Below, in pieces: positions 55,350 through 64,000 of a stretch of DNA of 64,000 nt. Within the stretch, counting starts at the first letter, position 1. Each line of letters begins with the position of its first letter. Made by a program: the position numbers and the translations under genes. Location: assembly GCA_037968855.1 (NCBI GenBank), contig JBBKWH010000014.1, positions 62,001 through 126,000 of the forward strand, read 5' to 3'. The DNA is from JBBKWH01 sp037968855. GTDB taxonomy: Bacteria > Pseudomonadota > Gammaproteobacteria > Pseudomonadales > Moraxellaceae. The notes under the pieces are model-generated. The model ran no database searches and had not been told where the DNA came from. It worked only from the letters and a program-made list of their open reading frames with translations.

Positions 55350-56536
55350 TGGGCGACTGGTCACAGCGTTGGATGTCGTTTTTTTCACTGCCGGCCATGC
55401 GGCAAGAATTAACGCCTCGACGATTTTTATTATTTGCGGTGGTGATGTTGCTGTGTATCGGTACCACCATGATTGGTTCGGCGTCGATGCCGTATGCGGC
55501 GCATAAGTTTGGCCATCCGCTGTATTTTATTACCCGTCAGTTGGTGTATTTGTCAGCGGCATTGATCGTGGCGGCGGTGGCGGTGAGGATTCCGCTGAGA
55601 ATTTGGTTTTCGCAGACCTTTTTGTTGTGGTTGATGGTGCTGACGCTGCTGGTGGCAGTGCTGGTGCTGGGGTCGTCGATTAACGGCAGTAAACGTTGGC
55701 TGGCATTGGCGGGAGTGACGTTTCAGCCGTCTGAATTGGCCAAGTTTGTCATGGTGTTGTTTACCGCCGATTATGTGGTGCGACGGGCCGAAGAAATTCG
55801 TTTTAGTTGGACCGGTTTTTGGCGCTTATGTGTGCCGATGGGATCGGTATTGGTGCTGATCATGCTTGAGCCAGATTTGGGCGCAAGCGTGGTGGTGGTG
55901 GCTAGTATGATGGCGGTGTTCTTTTTGGCCGGTGCACCGGCACGGCAGTTTATGGTGTTGTTTGCCATCGCGTTTGGCGCATTGGTGATGGCGATTGTGT
56001 TTGAGCCATACCGGATGCGTCGCCTGACGTCATTTGCTAATCCGTGGGATGACGAGTCCGGCTCGGACTATCAGCTCAAGCAAAGTTTGATTGCCTTTGG
56101 TCGCGGTGAGTGGACGGGGACTGGCCTAGGCCATAGCGTACAAAAACTGTCCTATTTGCCCGAAGCGCATACCGATTTTATGTTGGCAATTGTTGGTGAA
56201 GAGTTAGGTTTTATTGGCATTGCTTGCTTGTTTTTGCTGTTGTTTATGTTGGTGACCAGCGCCATGCGGATTGGTCATCGCGCCTTGCAGCATCAGCATT
56301 TGCGTTCGGGTTATTTGGCCTATGGCATGTCGGTGATTTTTTTGCTGCAAATCTTGGTCAACGGTGGCATGAACATGGGCATGTTGCCAACCAAAGGTCT
56401 GACCTTGCCGTTTATTAGTTATGGTGGCACGTCATTGGTGGTGTCAATGTTGATGGTGGCAGTGTTGCTAAGAATTGACCGTGAGACCTCGCAGCCTGCA
56501 CCTCGTTCGGCACGTGCGGCTTATGACGGCCTATAA
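55349..56536 (+). CDS. ftsW: Septal peptidoglycan glycosyltransferase FtsW
   Basis: 395 residues, SEDS family, ten membrane segments. Conserved SEDS features: INGSKRWLALAGVTFQPSELAKFVMVLF (about 111-138), LEPDLGASVVV with the family-conserved Asp region, YQLKQSLIAFGRGEWTGTGLGHSVQKLSYLPEAHTDFMLAIVGEELGF, and NMGMLPTKGLTLPFISYGGTS. Polymerises glycan strands with its cognate PBP3/FtsI. FtsW, not RodA, is supported by coupling to murD. Ends 16 nt from the convergent cbrB. Confidence 0.96.
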
Positions 56537-56551
56537 CCATCAGGCGATGCT

Positions 56552-57961
56552 TTAGTTCTGTGGCGTTTTGCGGCGTAACTGCCGTGGAATGCCCAGTTTT
56601 TGCCTACGTTCCCACAGGGTTTTGCGGCTAATCCCCAGTTGTTCGGCCAGTTGGGTTTCGCTCATATGCGGCTCTAAGCGTCGGACAGTATCAATAAAGT
56701 GCTGTTGCAGTGAGCAAGCAGGGGTGTCTGCCTCAGTGGGTGCTGGACTGATGGGACTAACGCTATTGGATACTTGGGTTTCAACGGGTTCTGGCGTTGG
56801 TTTGATGCAAGGCAACTTGAGTTGTTCGGCACAGATCGCGCCACCTTTGCCCATAATGACCGCATATTCTAAAACGTTTTGCAGCTCGCGAATATTGCCC
56901 GGCCAGTCGTGACTCATCAGGCGTTCGGCGGCGTCATGAGTCAGCAGTAAGATCGGCTTGTGATGACGCAGACAAAACTGGCTGACCAACTCTTGTGCCA
57001 ACAAAAGCAAGTCTTTACCGCGTTCGCGCAATGGTGGCAAGGTCAATGCCACGACGTTTAGCCGAAAGAACAAGTCAGCGCGAAACGTCCCTTCTTGTAC
57101 CATTTGCTCAAGGTTACGGTGGGTGGCGGCAATCAGGCGAATATCGACTTTGCGTGTTTCGTGGGTGCCTAAGCGCCGAATCTCGCGTTCTTGCAGCAAG
57201 CGCAGTAAGCGGGCTTGCGCATCCAGCGGTAACTCGCCGATTTCATCCAAAAACAGCGTGCTCTGATCAGCGGCTTCGACCAGTCCCTTGCGGCTGGTGG
57301 TGGCACCAGTAAACGCCCCTTTTTCGTGACCAAATAGCTCGTCTTCCATCAGGCTATCGGGAATCGCTGCACAGTTGACTGCGATCATCTCTTGATTGGC
57401 GCGAGGGCTCAGTTTGTGCAGCGCACGCGCGACCAACTCTTTGCCGGTGCCAGACTCACCATGCACCAACACGGTGGTGGAGAGCGGTCCGACGGTTCGA
57501 ATTTCTTCAAATAATTGCAGCATGGCGGGACTTTGGCCGGTCATGCCCAGATCACTGGCCATCGGTTTGGTCGTCGCAGATGCGGGTGTCATGGCCTCGC
57601 TGACAGAGGCTTGTTGCGGTTGCAAGGTGCTGGCAATTGCCACCAGTAACTCTTGATGATCAAATGGCTTGATCAAGTAGTGCACTGCACCAGCGCGCAT
57701 GGCATTGACGGCATCACGCGTGTCCTCGTAACTAGTCATGATCAAGACGGGAACAGGGCGGGCCAAATCAATCAGCCGCGTGCCTTGTTCACCCGGTAGG
57801 CGAACGTCACTAATAATTAAGTCGAATCGGCTAAGATCAAGCTGACATGCAGTTGCCACACAGCCGGCTTCGCTCACCTCGTATTGATGACGCTCAAGCA
57901 TTCGGCGCAGATTGCGGCGAATCAGCGGCTCGTCTTCAACAATCAGTAATCGGGCGCTCAT
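56552..57961 (-). CDS. cbrB: CbrB-like sigma-54 response regulator
   Basis: 469 residues, NtrC family. Receiver domain with phospho-Asp in LIISDVRLPGEQG. AAA+ domain with GESGTGKELVARAL, EKGAFTGATTS (sigma-54 loop) and STLFLDEIGEL. Fis-type helix-turn-helix at the C-terminus (MSETQLAEQLGISRKTLWERRQKLGI). Paired with CbrA by a 4-nt overlap. In Pseudomonas CbrB drives the CrcZ RNA encoded right after it, and pcnB follows; here ftsW faces it convergently 15 nt away, so there is no room for crcZ. Confidence 0.93.
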   Translation of the reverse strand: MSARLLIVEDEPLIRRNLRRMLERHQYEVSEAGCVATACQLDLSRFDLIISDVRLPGEQGTRLIDLARPVPVLIMTSYEDTRDAVNAMRAGAVHYLIKPFDHQELLVAIASTLQPQQASVSEAMTPASATTKPMASDLGMTGQSPAMLQLFEEIRTVGPLSTTVLVHGESGTGKELVARALHKLSPRANQEMIAVNCAAIPDSLMEDELFGHEKGAFTGATTSRKGLVEAADQSTLFLDEIGELPLDAQARLLRLLQEREIRRLGTHETRKVDIRLIAATHRNLEQMVQEGTFRADLFFRLNVVALTLPPLRERGKDLLLLAQELVSQFCLRHHKPILLLTHDAAERLMSHDWPGNIRELQNVLEYAVIMGKGGAICAEQLKLPCIKPTPEPVETQVSNSVSPISPAPTEADTPACSLQQHFIDTVRRLEPHMSETQLAEQLGISRKTLWERRQKLGIPRQLRRKTPQN

Positions 57962-60927
57962 GCATGCTCCACAGGTGAGTCGGCAGCGGGTAAGGTCAAT
58001 TGCACAATGACCCCTTGGCCTTGATCGTAGTCGGTTTTGTCGATCAATTGAATTCTACCACCATGTGTGCTGATAATCCCTTGCACCAGTGACAAACCCA
58101 AACCCGTTCCTTGGCCATATTGTTTGGTGGTCACAAACGGTTCAAACAATTTGGCACGCAGGTCACCATTGGGCAAGCCTGTGCCATCATCTTCGATTTC
58201 GATATGGGTATTGGCCCCATTGCGATGAGCGCTGACATGAATCCGAATCCCTTGTGAGCCTGCGGGGGCATCAGGACTGGCATCTATCGCATTGCTAAAC
58301 AAATTAATAAACACCTGATGCAACTGCGGCCCATAGCCGGACACCATCAGATCCGCATCCACGGTATTTAAAAAATGAATTCGTCGTCGCTGGCCCATCC
58401 GCGTCAGGCTCATCGACTCTTCAACCAGATCGCGTAGACACAAGATTTGACGTTGGGTTTGATCCAGACGGTCGGTGCGTGCATAGCCCACCAAGGCACT
58501 GACAATATGCCGAATCCGCTGGGTCTGCTCTAAAATTTGCGTGCTGGCCTCGTGGATTTCGGGATCGTCAAAGTCGGCTTCGAGGTTTTGCGCAAGGCCC
58601 GCAATGCCGGTCACCGGATTGCCAATTTCGTGCGCCACACCTGCCACCAAGCGACCAATCGCGGCCAAGCGATCTTGGTGACTGACCTGCATTTCTAGTT
58701 CGGCCACCTGTGTCACATCTTCAACCACCAACACATGCTGTTGTTGTTCGGGATCGCCTAGGCTGGCACGTTGCAAGTTGACCAAGTAGCGCCGCCCATA
58801 ACGCTCAACCGTTTGGCGATACAGTTGATGCTCGTGTTGCTCCATAAAGCGGTTTAACAACGCACCCCAAGGCACCGGCAAATCAGACAGTTGCCAGCCA
58901 ATCACCTCATCATTAAAGCCGGTCATCTCGGTCATGGCCCGATTCCAGCCCATAATGGTTTGCTGCGCATCAATCGAACACACGCCAATCGGTAACTCAT
59001 GCAAGGTTTGCCGATGAAAACGCCTTAACGCATCTAACTCGGCTGCCGCACCAGATAACCGTGAGCCATCGCGCTGCCGATCAAGCTGTTGTTCTAGCGA
59101 GTGGCGCATCACAATTTGCGGCATATCAATCCGCGCTTGATAGGGCAAAGCATGATCCAGCATATCTTGCGCAGCAGATGGGCCAATCAGTGCCGACAGA
59201 TTGTAATTGAGTTGCTCACGCAGACGGGTCAGCCATTCTGGACGGGTGTCTTGGCGGGTCATCCCCAAGCTGTTGAGAGCCAACCGCACCTGCTGTAAGG
59301 CAATGCGACGACCCAATTGCTGACTCAGCGCTTGTTCAATCTCGCTGACACAAGTGGCGCTAATATCCCAGCGTTGTACCCGCAAAATTGGCTCGGGGTC
59401 ATACACCGCGCACTCCAGTGCACGGCCTTTTTCGCTACCGCTTTGCCGTGTCAATAATGAACCTGCAATCAGGCCAAACAACGACAGACCAATGGTGAAC
59501 AAACCGAGCCATTCTTGCCGAATCCCACCAAACATTCGTAGTGTGGAATGATCGCCCAGTAAGACTGTATTAAATGGAATAACTTGCAAAAACAACCACG
59601 CCACACCGCCAAATACAATGCTGAGCAAGCAACCAAACTGATTGGCTCTGGGCCAAAAGAGCACCCCAATCAATGCCGGTAATAAAATCTGTAGTCCACT
59701 AAAAATAGACGCGCCCAGTACTTCAAAAGACTGCTCACGTACCAGCACAAACAACGAAATAGACAACACAGACAGCAACACCAACAGAATCAATTTGCGT
59801 AGCCGAATATATGACTCCAGCGTTTGCCGTTGATGCCGAGGCCGATAAAATCCCACCACCAAATGGTGAAACACCATGCCGGACAACGCCAGCAAACCAA
59901 CCATCATGCTGCTACAGACCGCAGACAACACCGCGACAAAAAACAGCAACAACATCAAGGGCGATTGCAAGGCCAACACCACCTGTTGCAGCATATCGTC
60001 AGGTCGTTCGGTAAAGCCTTGATACATGGCAGCCCACATAATAATGGGCGTGACAAACGCAATCGGCAGTAAGTACAACGACACGCCCCAACTGGCTTTG
60101 CTTAACTCATCGGGACGGGTATTTTCGACAAACACCGTTTGATACATGTGCGGCATCAAAATGGTCATAAACGAAAACAGCAACAAGGTAATTTGCCACG
60201 TACCAGAACTCATTGGCTCGTATAACCGCGTAACACGGGCAGGATCGGCGCGAATCCATGAATCAAAACCAACCGGCCCATCAAAGACCGACATGATGCA
60301 GACCACCGCCAGCACCACCAAAAAACTCATTTTAATAATCGACTGAATGGCCACCACCAGCATCAGTGGTTTATTGCTGCGATACTCCGACATACCAATG
60401 CGGCTGCTGAGATACAGCATAAAAAATACCAGCATGATGCAAATCAGCAAGCTATAGCCAAGGTGACCGCCCAAGGCCAAAACCACACGATCAATCACAC
60501 CAATCTGAATGGCGATATAAGGAAGATAGACACACAAAATCAATAATGTAGAAAGCTGTCCAATCAGCTTGCTGTTATAACGAAAGGCCAGTAAATCAGG
60601 CAAAGATAACAAATGATGGTTTTTGACCAAGCGTAAAATCGGCCCCAATAAAATTGGCGCACACATAAACAGGCCAGAAATACCCATAAATAACGAAAGA
60701 TAATTAAAGCCCATGCTGTAGGCCACACCCGGTTGAACATACACCCCCCACGCGCCAAAGCTCACACCAATGCCCAACACATGCAGGGCCGGATGATGCA
60801 TCACATTACGCAAGGCATGGCCGCGTGCCACCACCCGCACCAAGCCGACCAATAGCAGCAAGTAAATGACGGTGATCGGAATCAGAAGGTGATGTGCATA
60901 AGGAATGAACGTCGAAAAATCAGGCAT
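57958..60927 (-). CDS. cbrA: CbrA-like sensor kinase with SSF transporter domain
   Basis: 989 residues, close to the 983 of Pseudomonas CbrA. The N-terminal half (about 1-500) is a sodium:solute-symporter-like domain with some 12-13 membrane helices. A linker region follows (about 510-610), then PAS (about 625-735), HisKA with VAGVAHEIGNPVTGIAGLAQNLE (phospho-His near 772) and HATPase with NLFSNAIDASPD and GQGTGLGLSLVQGIISTHGGRI. Controls carbon/nitrogen use, and its transporter part binds histidine in Pseudomonas. Its ATG overlaps the cbrX stop by 8 nt, implying translational coupling. Confidence 0.94.
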   Translation of the reverse strand: MPDFSTFIPYAHHLLIPITVIYLLLLVGLVRVVARGHALRNVMHHPALHVLGIGVSFGAWGVYVQPGVAYSMGFNYLSLFMGISGLFMCAPILLGPILRLVKNHHLLSLPDLLAFRYNSKLIGQLSTLLILCVYLPYIAIQIGVIDRVVLALGGHLGYSLLICIMLVFFMLYLSSRIGMSEYRSNKPLMLVVAIQSIIKMSFLVVLAVVCIMSVFDGPVGFDSWIRADPARVTRLYEPMSSGTWQITLLLFSFMTILMPHMYQTVFVENTRPDELSKASWGVSLYLLPIAFVTPIIMWAAMYQGFTERPDDMLQQVVLALQSPLMLLLFFVAVLSAVCSSMMVGLLALSGMVFHHLVVGFYRPRHQRQTLESYIRLRKLILLVLLSVLSISLFVLVREQSFEVLGASIFSGLQILLPALIGVLFWPRANQFGCLLSIVFGGVAWLFLQVIPFNTVLLGDHSTLRMFGGIRQEWLGLFTIGLSLFGLIAGSLLTRQSGSEKGRALECAVYDPEPILRVQRWDISATCVSEIEQALSQQLGRRIALQQVRLALNSLGMTRQDTRPEWLTRLREQLNYNLSALIGPSAAQDMLDHALPYQARIDMPQIVMRHSLEQQLDRQRDGSRLSGAAAELDALRRFHRQTLHELPIGVCSIDAQQTIMGWNRAMTEMTGFNDEVIGWQLSDLPVPWGALLNRFMEQHEHQLYRQTVERYGRRYLVNLQRASLGDPEQQQHVLVVEDVTQVAELEMQVSHQDRLAAIGRLVAGVAHEIGNPVTGIAGLAQNLEADFDDPEIHEASTQILEQTQRIRHIVSALVGYARTDRLDQTQRQILCLRDLVEESMSLTRMGQRRRIHFLNTVDADLMVSGYGPQLHQVFINLFSNAIDASPDAPAGSQGIRIHVSAHRNGANTHIEIEDDGTGLPNGDLRAKLFEPFVTTKQYGQGTGLGLSLVQGIISTHGGRIQLIDKTDYDQGQGVIVQLTLPAADSPVEHA

Positions 60928-61081
60928 CTAAATTATTCTTATGACGAATCATTAAAAAAACCATCAAGGTGATTAATGCCCAAACAATTGCAGGGACCAG
61001 CCAACCATACAGTAAGCTTTGTGAGAGTTGGACAATCAATGGCGGTGCCAAAAATACCGCCAGACCAATCATCAGCATCAT
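60920..61081 (-). CDS. cbrX: Small membrane protein CbrX-like
   Basis: About 53 residues if the ATG at 61081 is used: two hydrophobic segments (about 4-21 and 26-46), then a basic tail RHKNNLDA. Too small to judge by homology alone. Position between gluQ and cbrA and the 8-nt overlap with cbrA match the small ORF called cbrX in Pseudomonas. The frame is open to 61231, but that part lies inside gluQ. No strong ribosome-binding site is visible, so the start is uncertain. Confidence 0.72.
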   Translation of the reverse strand: MMLMIGLAVFLAPPLIVQLSQSLLYGWLVPAIVWALITLMVFLMIRHKNNLDA

Positions 61082-61109
61082 TCGATTGAGATACACAAGA
61101 CAGCACAGC

Positions 61110-61991
61110 TTATTGGTAGACACCCAATAATGTACTGTGACGCGGTACGCGAGCCAATGACCACCGATCGACTGCACGTTGTAACAGGACAGCCGGTTGT
61201 TCTGACTGTGGATCGGGCTGTCCAAGCGCAATGAGTGCCCGCCGCATTAGCGTACCGGCTTGGTTTAGATCTAAGGCCGTGGCTAGATTTTGCTTAGAGA
61301 GTTTTTGGCCGCTGGCATTCATAGCCAGTGGCAAATGTGCATATTGGACGCTGGGCAAGCCCAAACATTTGGCCAGCCAGATTTGCCTGACCGTGTTATC
61401 CAGCAAGTCTGCCCCACGCATCACATGTGTGACGCCTTGAGCGGCATCATCCACCACCACTGCCAATTGATAGCTGATAATACCATCGCGTCGCCTAAGC
61501 ACCAGATCGCCAATGGTCTCGGTCAGGTTTTCGGACTGTGGCCCTTGAATGGCATCAACAAAATTAAACGTACGATCCGGCACGATCAACCGTACAGCAT
61601 GTCCATCTAATGGCAAGCCTTGCGCTCGACACCATTGTGCATCGTGAGGTCGCTCGCTTAATTGCTTACGGGAACAGCCACAGCCATACACCATCCCTTG
61701 CATGGCCAAGCGATCAATAGCATGCTGATAACAAGACAAGCGATCTTGTTGCCGCACAATCGGTTGATCCGATTGCAGCTTGAAGGCAGCCAAGGCATGA
61801 CGAATGAGCGCCTCAGCACCGTGCTGATTGCGTGGGATATCGGTGTCTTCGATCCGCACCAGCCAATGTCCGTGCTGTGCATGCGCGTCACAATAGCTGG
61901 CCAGTGCCGTAATCAGCGATCCAAAATGCAACGGGCCGGTTGGCGTAGGCGCAAACCGACCCATATAACGGTTTTGACCTTGTGAGGTCAT
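61110..61991 (-). CDS. gluQ: Glutamyl-Q tRNA(Asp) synthetase
   Basis: Class I synthetase paralogue that glutamylates queuosine in tRNA-Asp. 293 residues, lacking the anticodon-binding domain of GltX. Motifs are RFAPTPTGPLHFGSL (HIGH equivalent, about 12-26), the zinc-binding region YGCGCSRKQL...WCRA and KLSKQN (KMSKS equivalent, about 230-235). The start overlaps the dksA stop as TAATG. The dksA-gluQ pairing is a well-known gammaproteobacterial operon. Confidence 0.96.
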   Translation of the reverse strand: MTSQGQNRYMGRFAPTPTGPLHFGSLITALASYCDAHAQHGHWLVRIEDTDIPRNQHGAEALIRHALAAFKLQSDQPIVRQQDRLSCYQHAIDRLAMQGMVYGCGCSRKQLSERPHDAQWCRAQGLPLDGHAVRLIVPDRTFNFVDAIQGPQSENLTETIGDLVLRRRDGIISYQLAVVVDDAAQGVTHVMRGADLLDNTVRQIWLAKCLGLPSVQYAHLPLAMNASGQKLSKQNLATALDLNQAGTLMRRALIALGQPDPQSEQPAVLLQRAVDRWSLARVPRHSTLLGVYQ

Positions 61992-62530
61992 TAGCCGTTG
62001 TTTTGCTTTTCTTTGATCTCAGCCAGTGTCTTACAGTCAATACATTGTGTGGCTGTTGGACGGGCTTCAAGACGGCGTAGGCCAATTTCGATACCGCAGG
62101 TATCGCAATAACCGTAGTCGTCTTCATCGATGGCACGAATCGACTGCTCAATTTTGCGAATCAATTTACGCTCACGATCACGTGTACGTAGCTCAATTGC
62201 AAACTCTTCTTCTTGCGTGGCGCGATCATTCACATCTGGCAATGCAGAAGACTCGTCCTGCATGTAGTTCATGGTGCGATCGACTTCCTGCATCAGCTCT
62301 GCCTTCCACGCTTCCAAAATAGATTGGAAGTGAGCCAGTTGCTTATCAGACATGTACTCTTCGTTTGCACCGGCTTGATACGGTTCAATGCCGTACATAC
62401 TGGCAGCTGTGCTGCTTGGCGCTGCTGTTTTGCTCGCTGCTTTGCGCGTGCGAGTACGAGCGGGTTTAGCTGGGGCAGACTGCTCCATTTCCTCGGGGCT
62501 CGTACTTTCGTTTAGTTTTTCAACGGCCAT
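61991..62530 (-). CDS. dksA: RNA polymerase-binding transcription factor DksA
   Basis: 179 residues. Coiled-coil with acidic tip (ALPDVNDRATQEEEFAIELRTRDRERK) and the four-cysteine zinc finger CDTC...CIDC near the C-terminus. It works with ppGpp on RNA polymerase. An N-terminal extension of about 45 residues, rich in Ala/Lys/Thr (APAKPARTRTRKAASKTAAPSS), precedes the conserved core. ATG 62530 has GAGG 8-9 nt upstream; the frame is open further, to 62602. First gene of dksA-gluQ-cbrX-cbrA-cbrB, all tightly spaced. Confidence 0.96.
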   Translation of the reverse strand: MAVEKLNESTSPEEMEQSAPAKPARTRTRKAASKTAAPSSTAASMYGIEPYQAGANEEYMSDKQLAHFQSILEAWKAELMQEVDRTMNYMQDESSALPDVNDRATQEEEFAIELRTRDRERKLIRKIEQSIRAIDEDDYGYCDTCGIEIGLRRLEARPTATQCIDCKTLAEIKEKQNNG

Positions 62531-62621
62531 GGGGCGCATCCTCATCAAAAACGGTTTATCTATACGCGCAAATAGGGTTGGGATGCAACACCCCTTCTGC
62601 AAATGAACTGATTGGCATCAG

Positions 62622-63443
62622 TCAGTAGCCCAGTGACTCGAAGTCAACACCCGCTGGTATATGGTCGATTCTAGACACACCGGTCTGTAATGTTCCATCT
62701 GGATTTAGACGAAACCACCGATAACCCGGTGCAATCGGATCAAGTGCAAAAATATCACTATTTGGCTTAAATTGAATACAAGTCGATGGACAAGCCAAGA
62801 CTCGGGTCGATCCATACTGATGATCAAATGCCTGATGCACGTGCCCATGCACCACCGCTACCACATTGTCATACTGTTCAATGATGGTCCAAAACGCCAA
62901 AGCGTTATCCAGCATATGTTGATCTAACCAGTACGAACCAATCGGTAAGGGGTGATGGTGCATACAGACCATCACGGGCTGATCTCGACACTGGACTAAG
63001 GCATCGTTGAGCCAAGCCAACTCGCTGGCAGTAAACGATCCCGCGATTTCGTGATCAACACTGGAGTTGAGCATAATAATACGCCAGTGACCTGCTGCAA
63101 TAATCACTGGCCCTGTACAGGCTTTGCTCGGGTGACCATGACCAAACATATCCTCTAAATCATGGTTGCCTTGTAACCAAAATTGCGGTGCTTTAAAAGT
63201 ACTGACCGCCTCAAAAAAACGAACATACGTCGACGGTGCTGGAGACTGGGCAAGATCACCAGTTGCCAGTACCAGATCAATGCGCGGCTGATCGCTTGCC
63301 ACAAGAGACATCACGTCTCTAAAGCTGCGCTCGGTATTCATGCCTAATAAACAGCCGGAGACATCCGCAAATAAATGCGGATCAGACAGCTGAACCACAT
63401 GAATTGGCTGGTCGTCACTGATGGGCAAGCGTCTCATAGGCAT
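62622..63443 (-). CDS. cpdA: 3',5'-cyclic-AMP phosphodiesterase CpdA-like
   Basis: About 273 residues from ATG 63443. The metallophosphoesterase metal-ligand motifs appear in order: DPHLFAD, GDLAQ, GNHD, then HHHP and GHVH. In E. coli CpdA hydrolyses cAMP. It lies 8 nt after nudF on the same strand, the order also known in enterobacteria (nudF-yqiB-cpdA). The frame is open into nudF, but GGGGTG 7 nt before ATG 63443 supports this start. Confidence 0.92.
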   Translation of the reverse strand: MPMRRLPISDDQPIHVVQLSDPHLFADVSGCLLGMNTERSFRDVMSLVASDQPRIDLVLATGDLAQSPAPSTYVRFFEAVSTFKAPQFWLQGNHDLEDMFGHGHPSKACTGPVIIAAGHWRIIMLNSSVDHEIAGSFTASELAWLNDALVQCRDQPVMVCMHHHPLPIGSYWLDQHMLDNALAFWTIIEQYDNVVAVVHGHVHQAFDHQYGSTRVLACPSTCIQFKPNSDIFALDPIAPGYRWFRLNPDGTLQTGVSRIDHIPAGVDFESLGY

Positions 63444-63451
63444 CATCCGTA

Positions 63452-64000
63452 TCACCCCGTTGGGTGCACACCATGCTGAATATTTAACCATTGTAGCGCA
63501 ATGATCACTGGGGCGTTGGCTAATCGTCCGCTATTGAGCAGCGTGTCGATCGCATCATAAGGCATCACATGCACGCGGATATTTTCTCCTTCATCCAAAG
63601 CCCCATGAATCCCGCCCGCTTGGCTCAGATCAGCCGTGGCAGTGTACAGATGAAAAAACTCATTGCACGCACCAGCCGACGGATAAAAGCGATGGAGTAA
63701 TTGCAGTTGATCAATGGTTACACCGGTTTCCTCCTGTGCTTCGCGAATCGCAGCTTGCTCTGGGGTTTCGCCGTCATCAATAAGACCGGCCACGACTTCT
63801 AGTTGCCATGCCGAGATTGGATCATCCATTGCACCGACTCGCCACTGCTCAATCAGTAGGCACTCGCATCGGCTTGGATCATGGATTAACACGCCAACCG
63901 CAGGACGTCGAATCACCAGCTCACGCGTTAAGACCGGACTAAAGGCATCTTGATCAAACAAACGATGAGCAAGTTTGACCTGCTCGATCTGACAGAAACC
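63452..64000 (-). CDS. nudF: ADP-ribose pyrophosphatase NudF, 5' end outside window
   Basis: Partial: the frame stays open through base 64000, 13 codons beyond the TTG that could serve as an internal start, so the true start lies outside. 183 codons are visible including the stop. The Nudix box GLIDDGETPEQAAIREAQEETGV has the expected G-x5-E-x7-RE-x-x-EE-x-G pattern. FYPSAGACNEFFHLYTA fits the NudF/ADPRase subfamily. Hydrolyses ADP-ribose and similar nucleotides. Probably co-transcribed with cpdA. Confidence 0.92.
   Translation of the reverse strand, partial: GFCQIEQVKLAHRLFDQDAFSPVLTRELVIRRPAVGVLIHDPSRCECLLIEQWRVGAMDDPISAWQLEVVAGLIDDGETPEQAAIREAQEETGVTIDQLQLLHRFYPSAGACNEFFHLYTATADLSQAGGIHGALDEGENIRVHVMPYDAIDTLLNSGRLANAPVIIALQWLNIQHGVHPTG

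Noticed and set aside
56537..56551. CrcZ-type sRNA downstream of cbrB
   Set aside because: Only 15 nt separate cbrB and ftsW, so it cannot be there in the Pseudomonas arrangement.
63452..63961. Complete nudF starting at the TTG at 63961
   Set aside because: The frame remains open to the window end and the upstream codons read like the NudF N-terminus, so the gene is cut by the window.

Overview
The window is one stretch of a gammaproteobacterial chromosome of about 50% GC, from the order Pseudomonadales and most probably the family Moraxellaceae. This placement is an inference from gene order and protein character: dksA-gluQ-cbrX-cbrA-cbrB, xerD..dsbC-hom-thrC, ileS-lspA-fkpB, murD-ftsW set apart from the rest of the division cluster, and an AlkB alkane hydroxylase beside an AlkR-type AraC regulator. 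Coding density is high. I see no tRNA or rRNA gene, prophage, transposase or CRISPR array.

Layout. 1-4.1 kb: ileS, lspA and fkpB with overlapping genes. 4.1-5.1 kb: an AT-rich two-gene islet (zinc-ribbon protein plus membrane/coiled-coil protein) that looks acquired. 5.1-8.9 kb: membrane proteins, psd with a rhodanese, and dtd. 9.0-12.1 kb: a DUF2147 protein, an EamA exporter and a GNAT-nitrilase fusion. 12.5-16.3 kb: bioB-bioF-cupin, an SCP2 protein and a small membrane protein. 16.6-19.2 kb: serB divergent from an AhpA/YtjB-like protein. 19.3-21 kb: a GDT1-type manganese exporter preceded by a clear yybP-ykoY (Mn2+) riboswitch, then a DUF3617 protein. 21.1-28.3 kb: ribB-ribH-nusB-thiL-pgpA, then glmU-glmS.

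28.4-33.5 kb is an alkane/lipid oxidation locus: a Rossmann-like membrane-anchored protein, AlkB, an AlkR-type regulator, a fatty-acid-hydroxylase-like di-iron protein and a second AraC regulator. 33.8-37.2 kb: gpmI-ctpA and a lipoprotein. 37.3-41.2 kb: a GacA-like regulator tightly linked to pilS and followed by pilR. 41.3-43.8 kb: pbpG, a low-molecular-weight tyrosine phosphatase and an unknown secreted tail-anchored protein. 43.9-49.3 kb: xerD, dsbC, hom and thrC, with an unrelated gene on the opposite strand between xerD and dsbC. 49.5-53.7 kb: putP and feoAB with a Cys-rich small protein, behind a Fur-like site. 54-56.5 kb: murD-ftsW. 56.5-64 kb, on the minus strand: nudF (cut by the window end), cpdA, dksA, gluQ, cbrX, cbrA, cbrB.

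Most of the DNA is ordinary core genome. The signals most worth following are the manganese riboswitch with its leader hairpins, the AT-rich islet, the alkane locus with two paralogous regulators, the GacA-like/PilS/PilR arrangement, a RibB with a degenerate GTP cyclohydrolase domain, a Cys-containing insertion in ThrC, and several unusually perfect intergenic inverted repeats.
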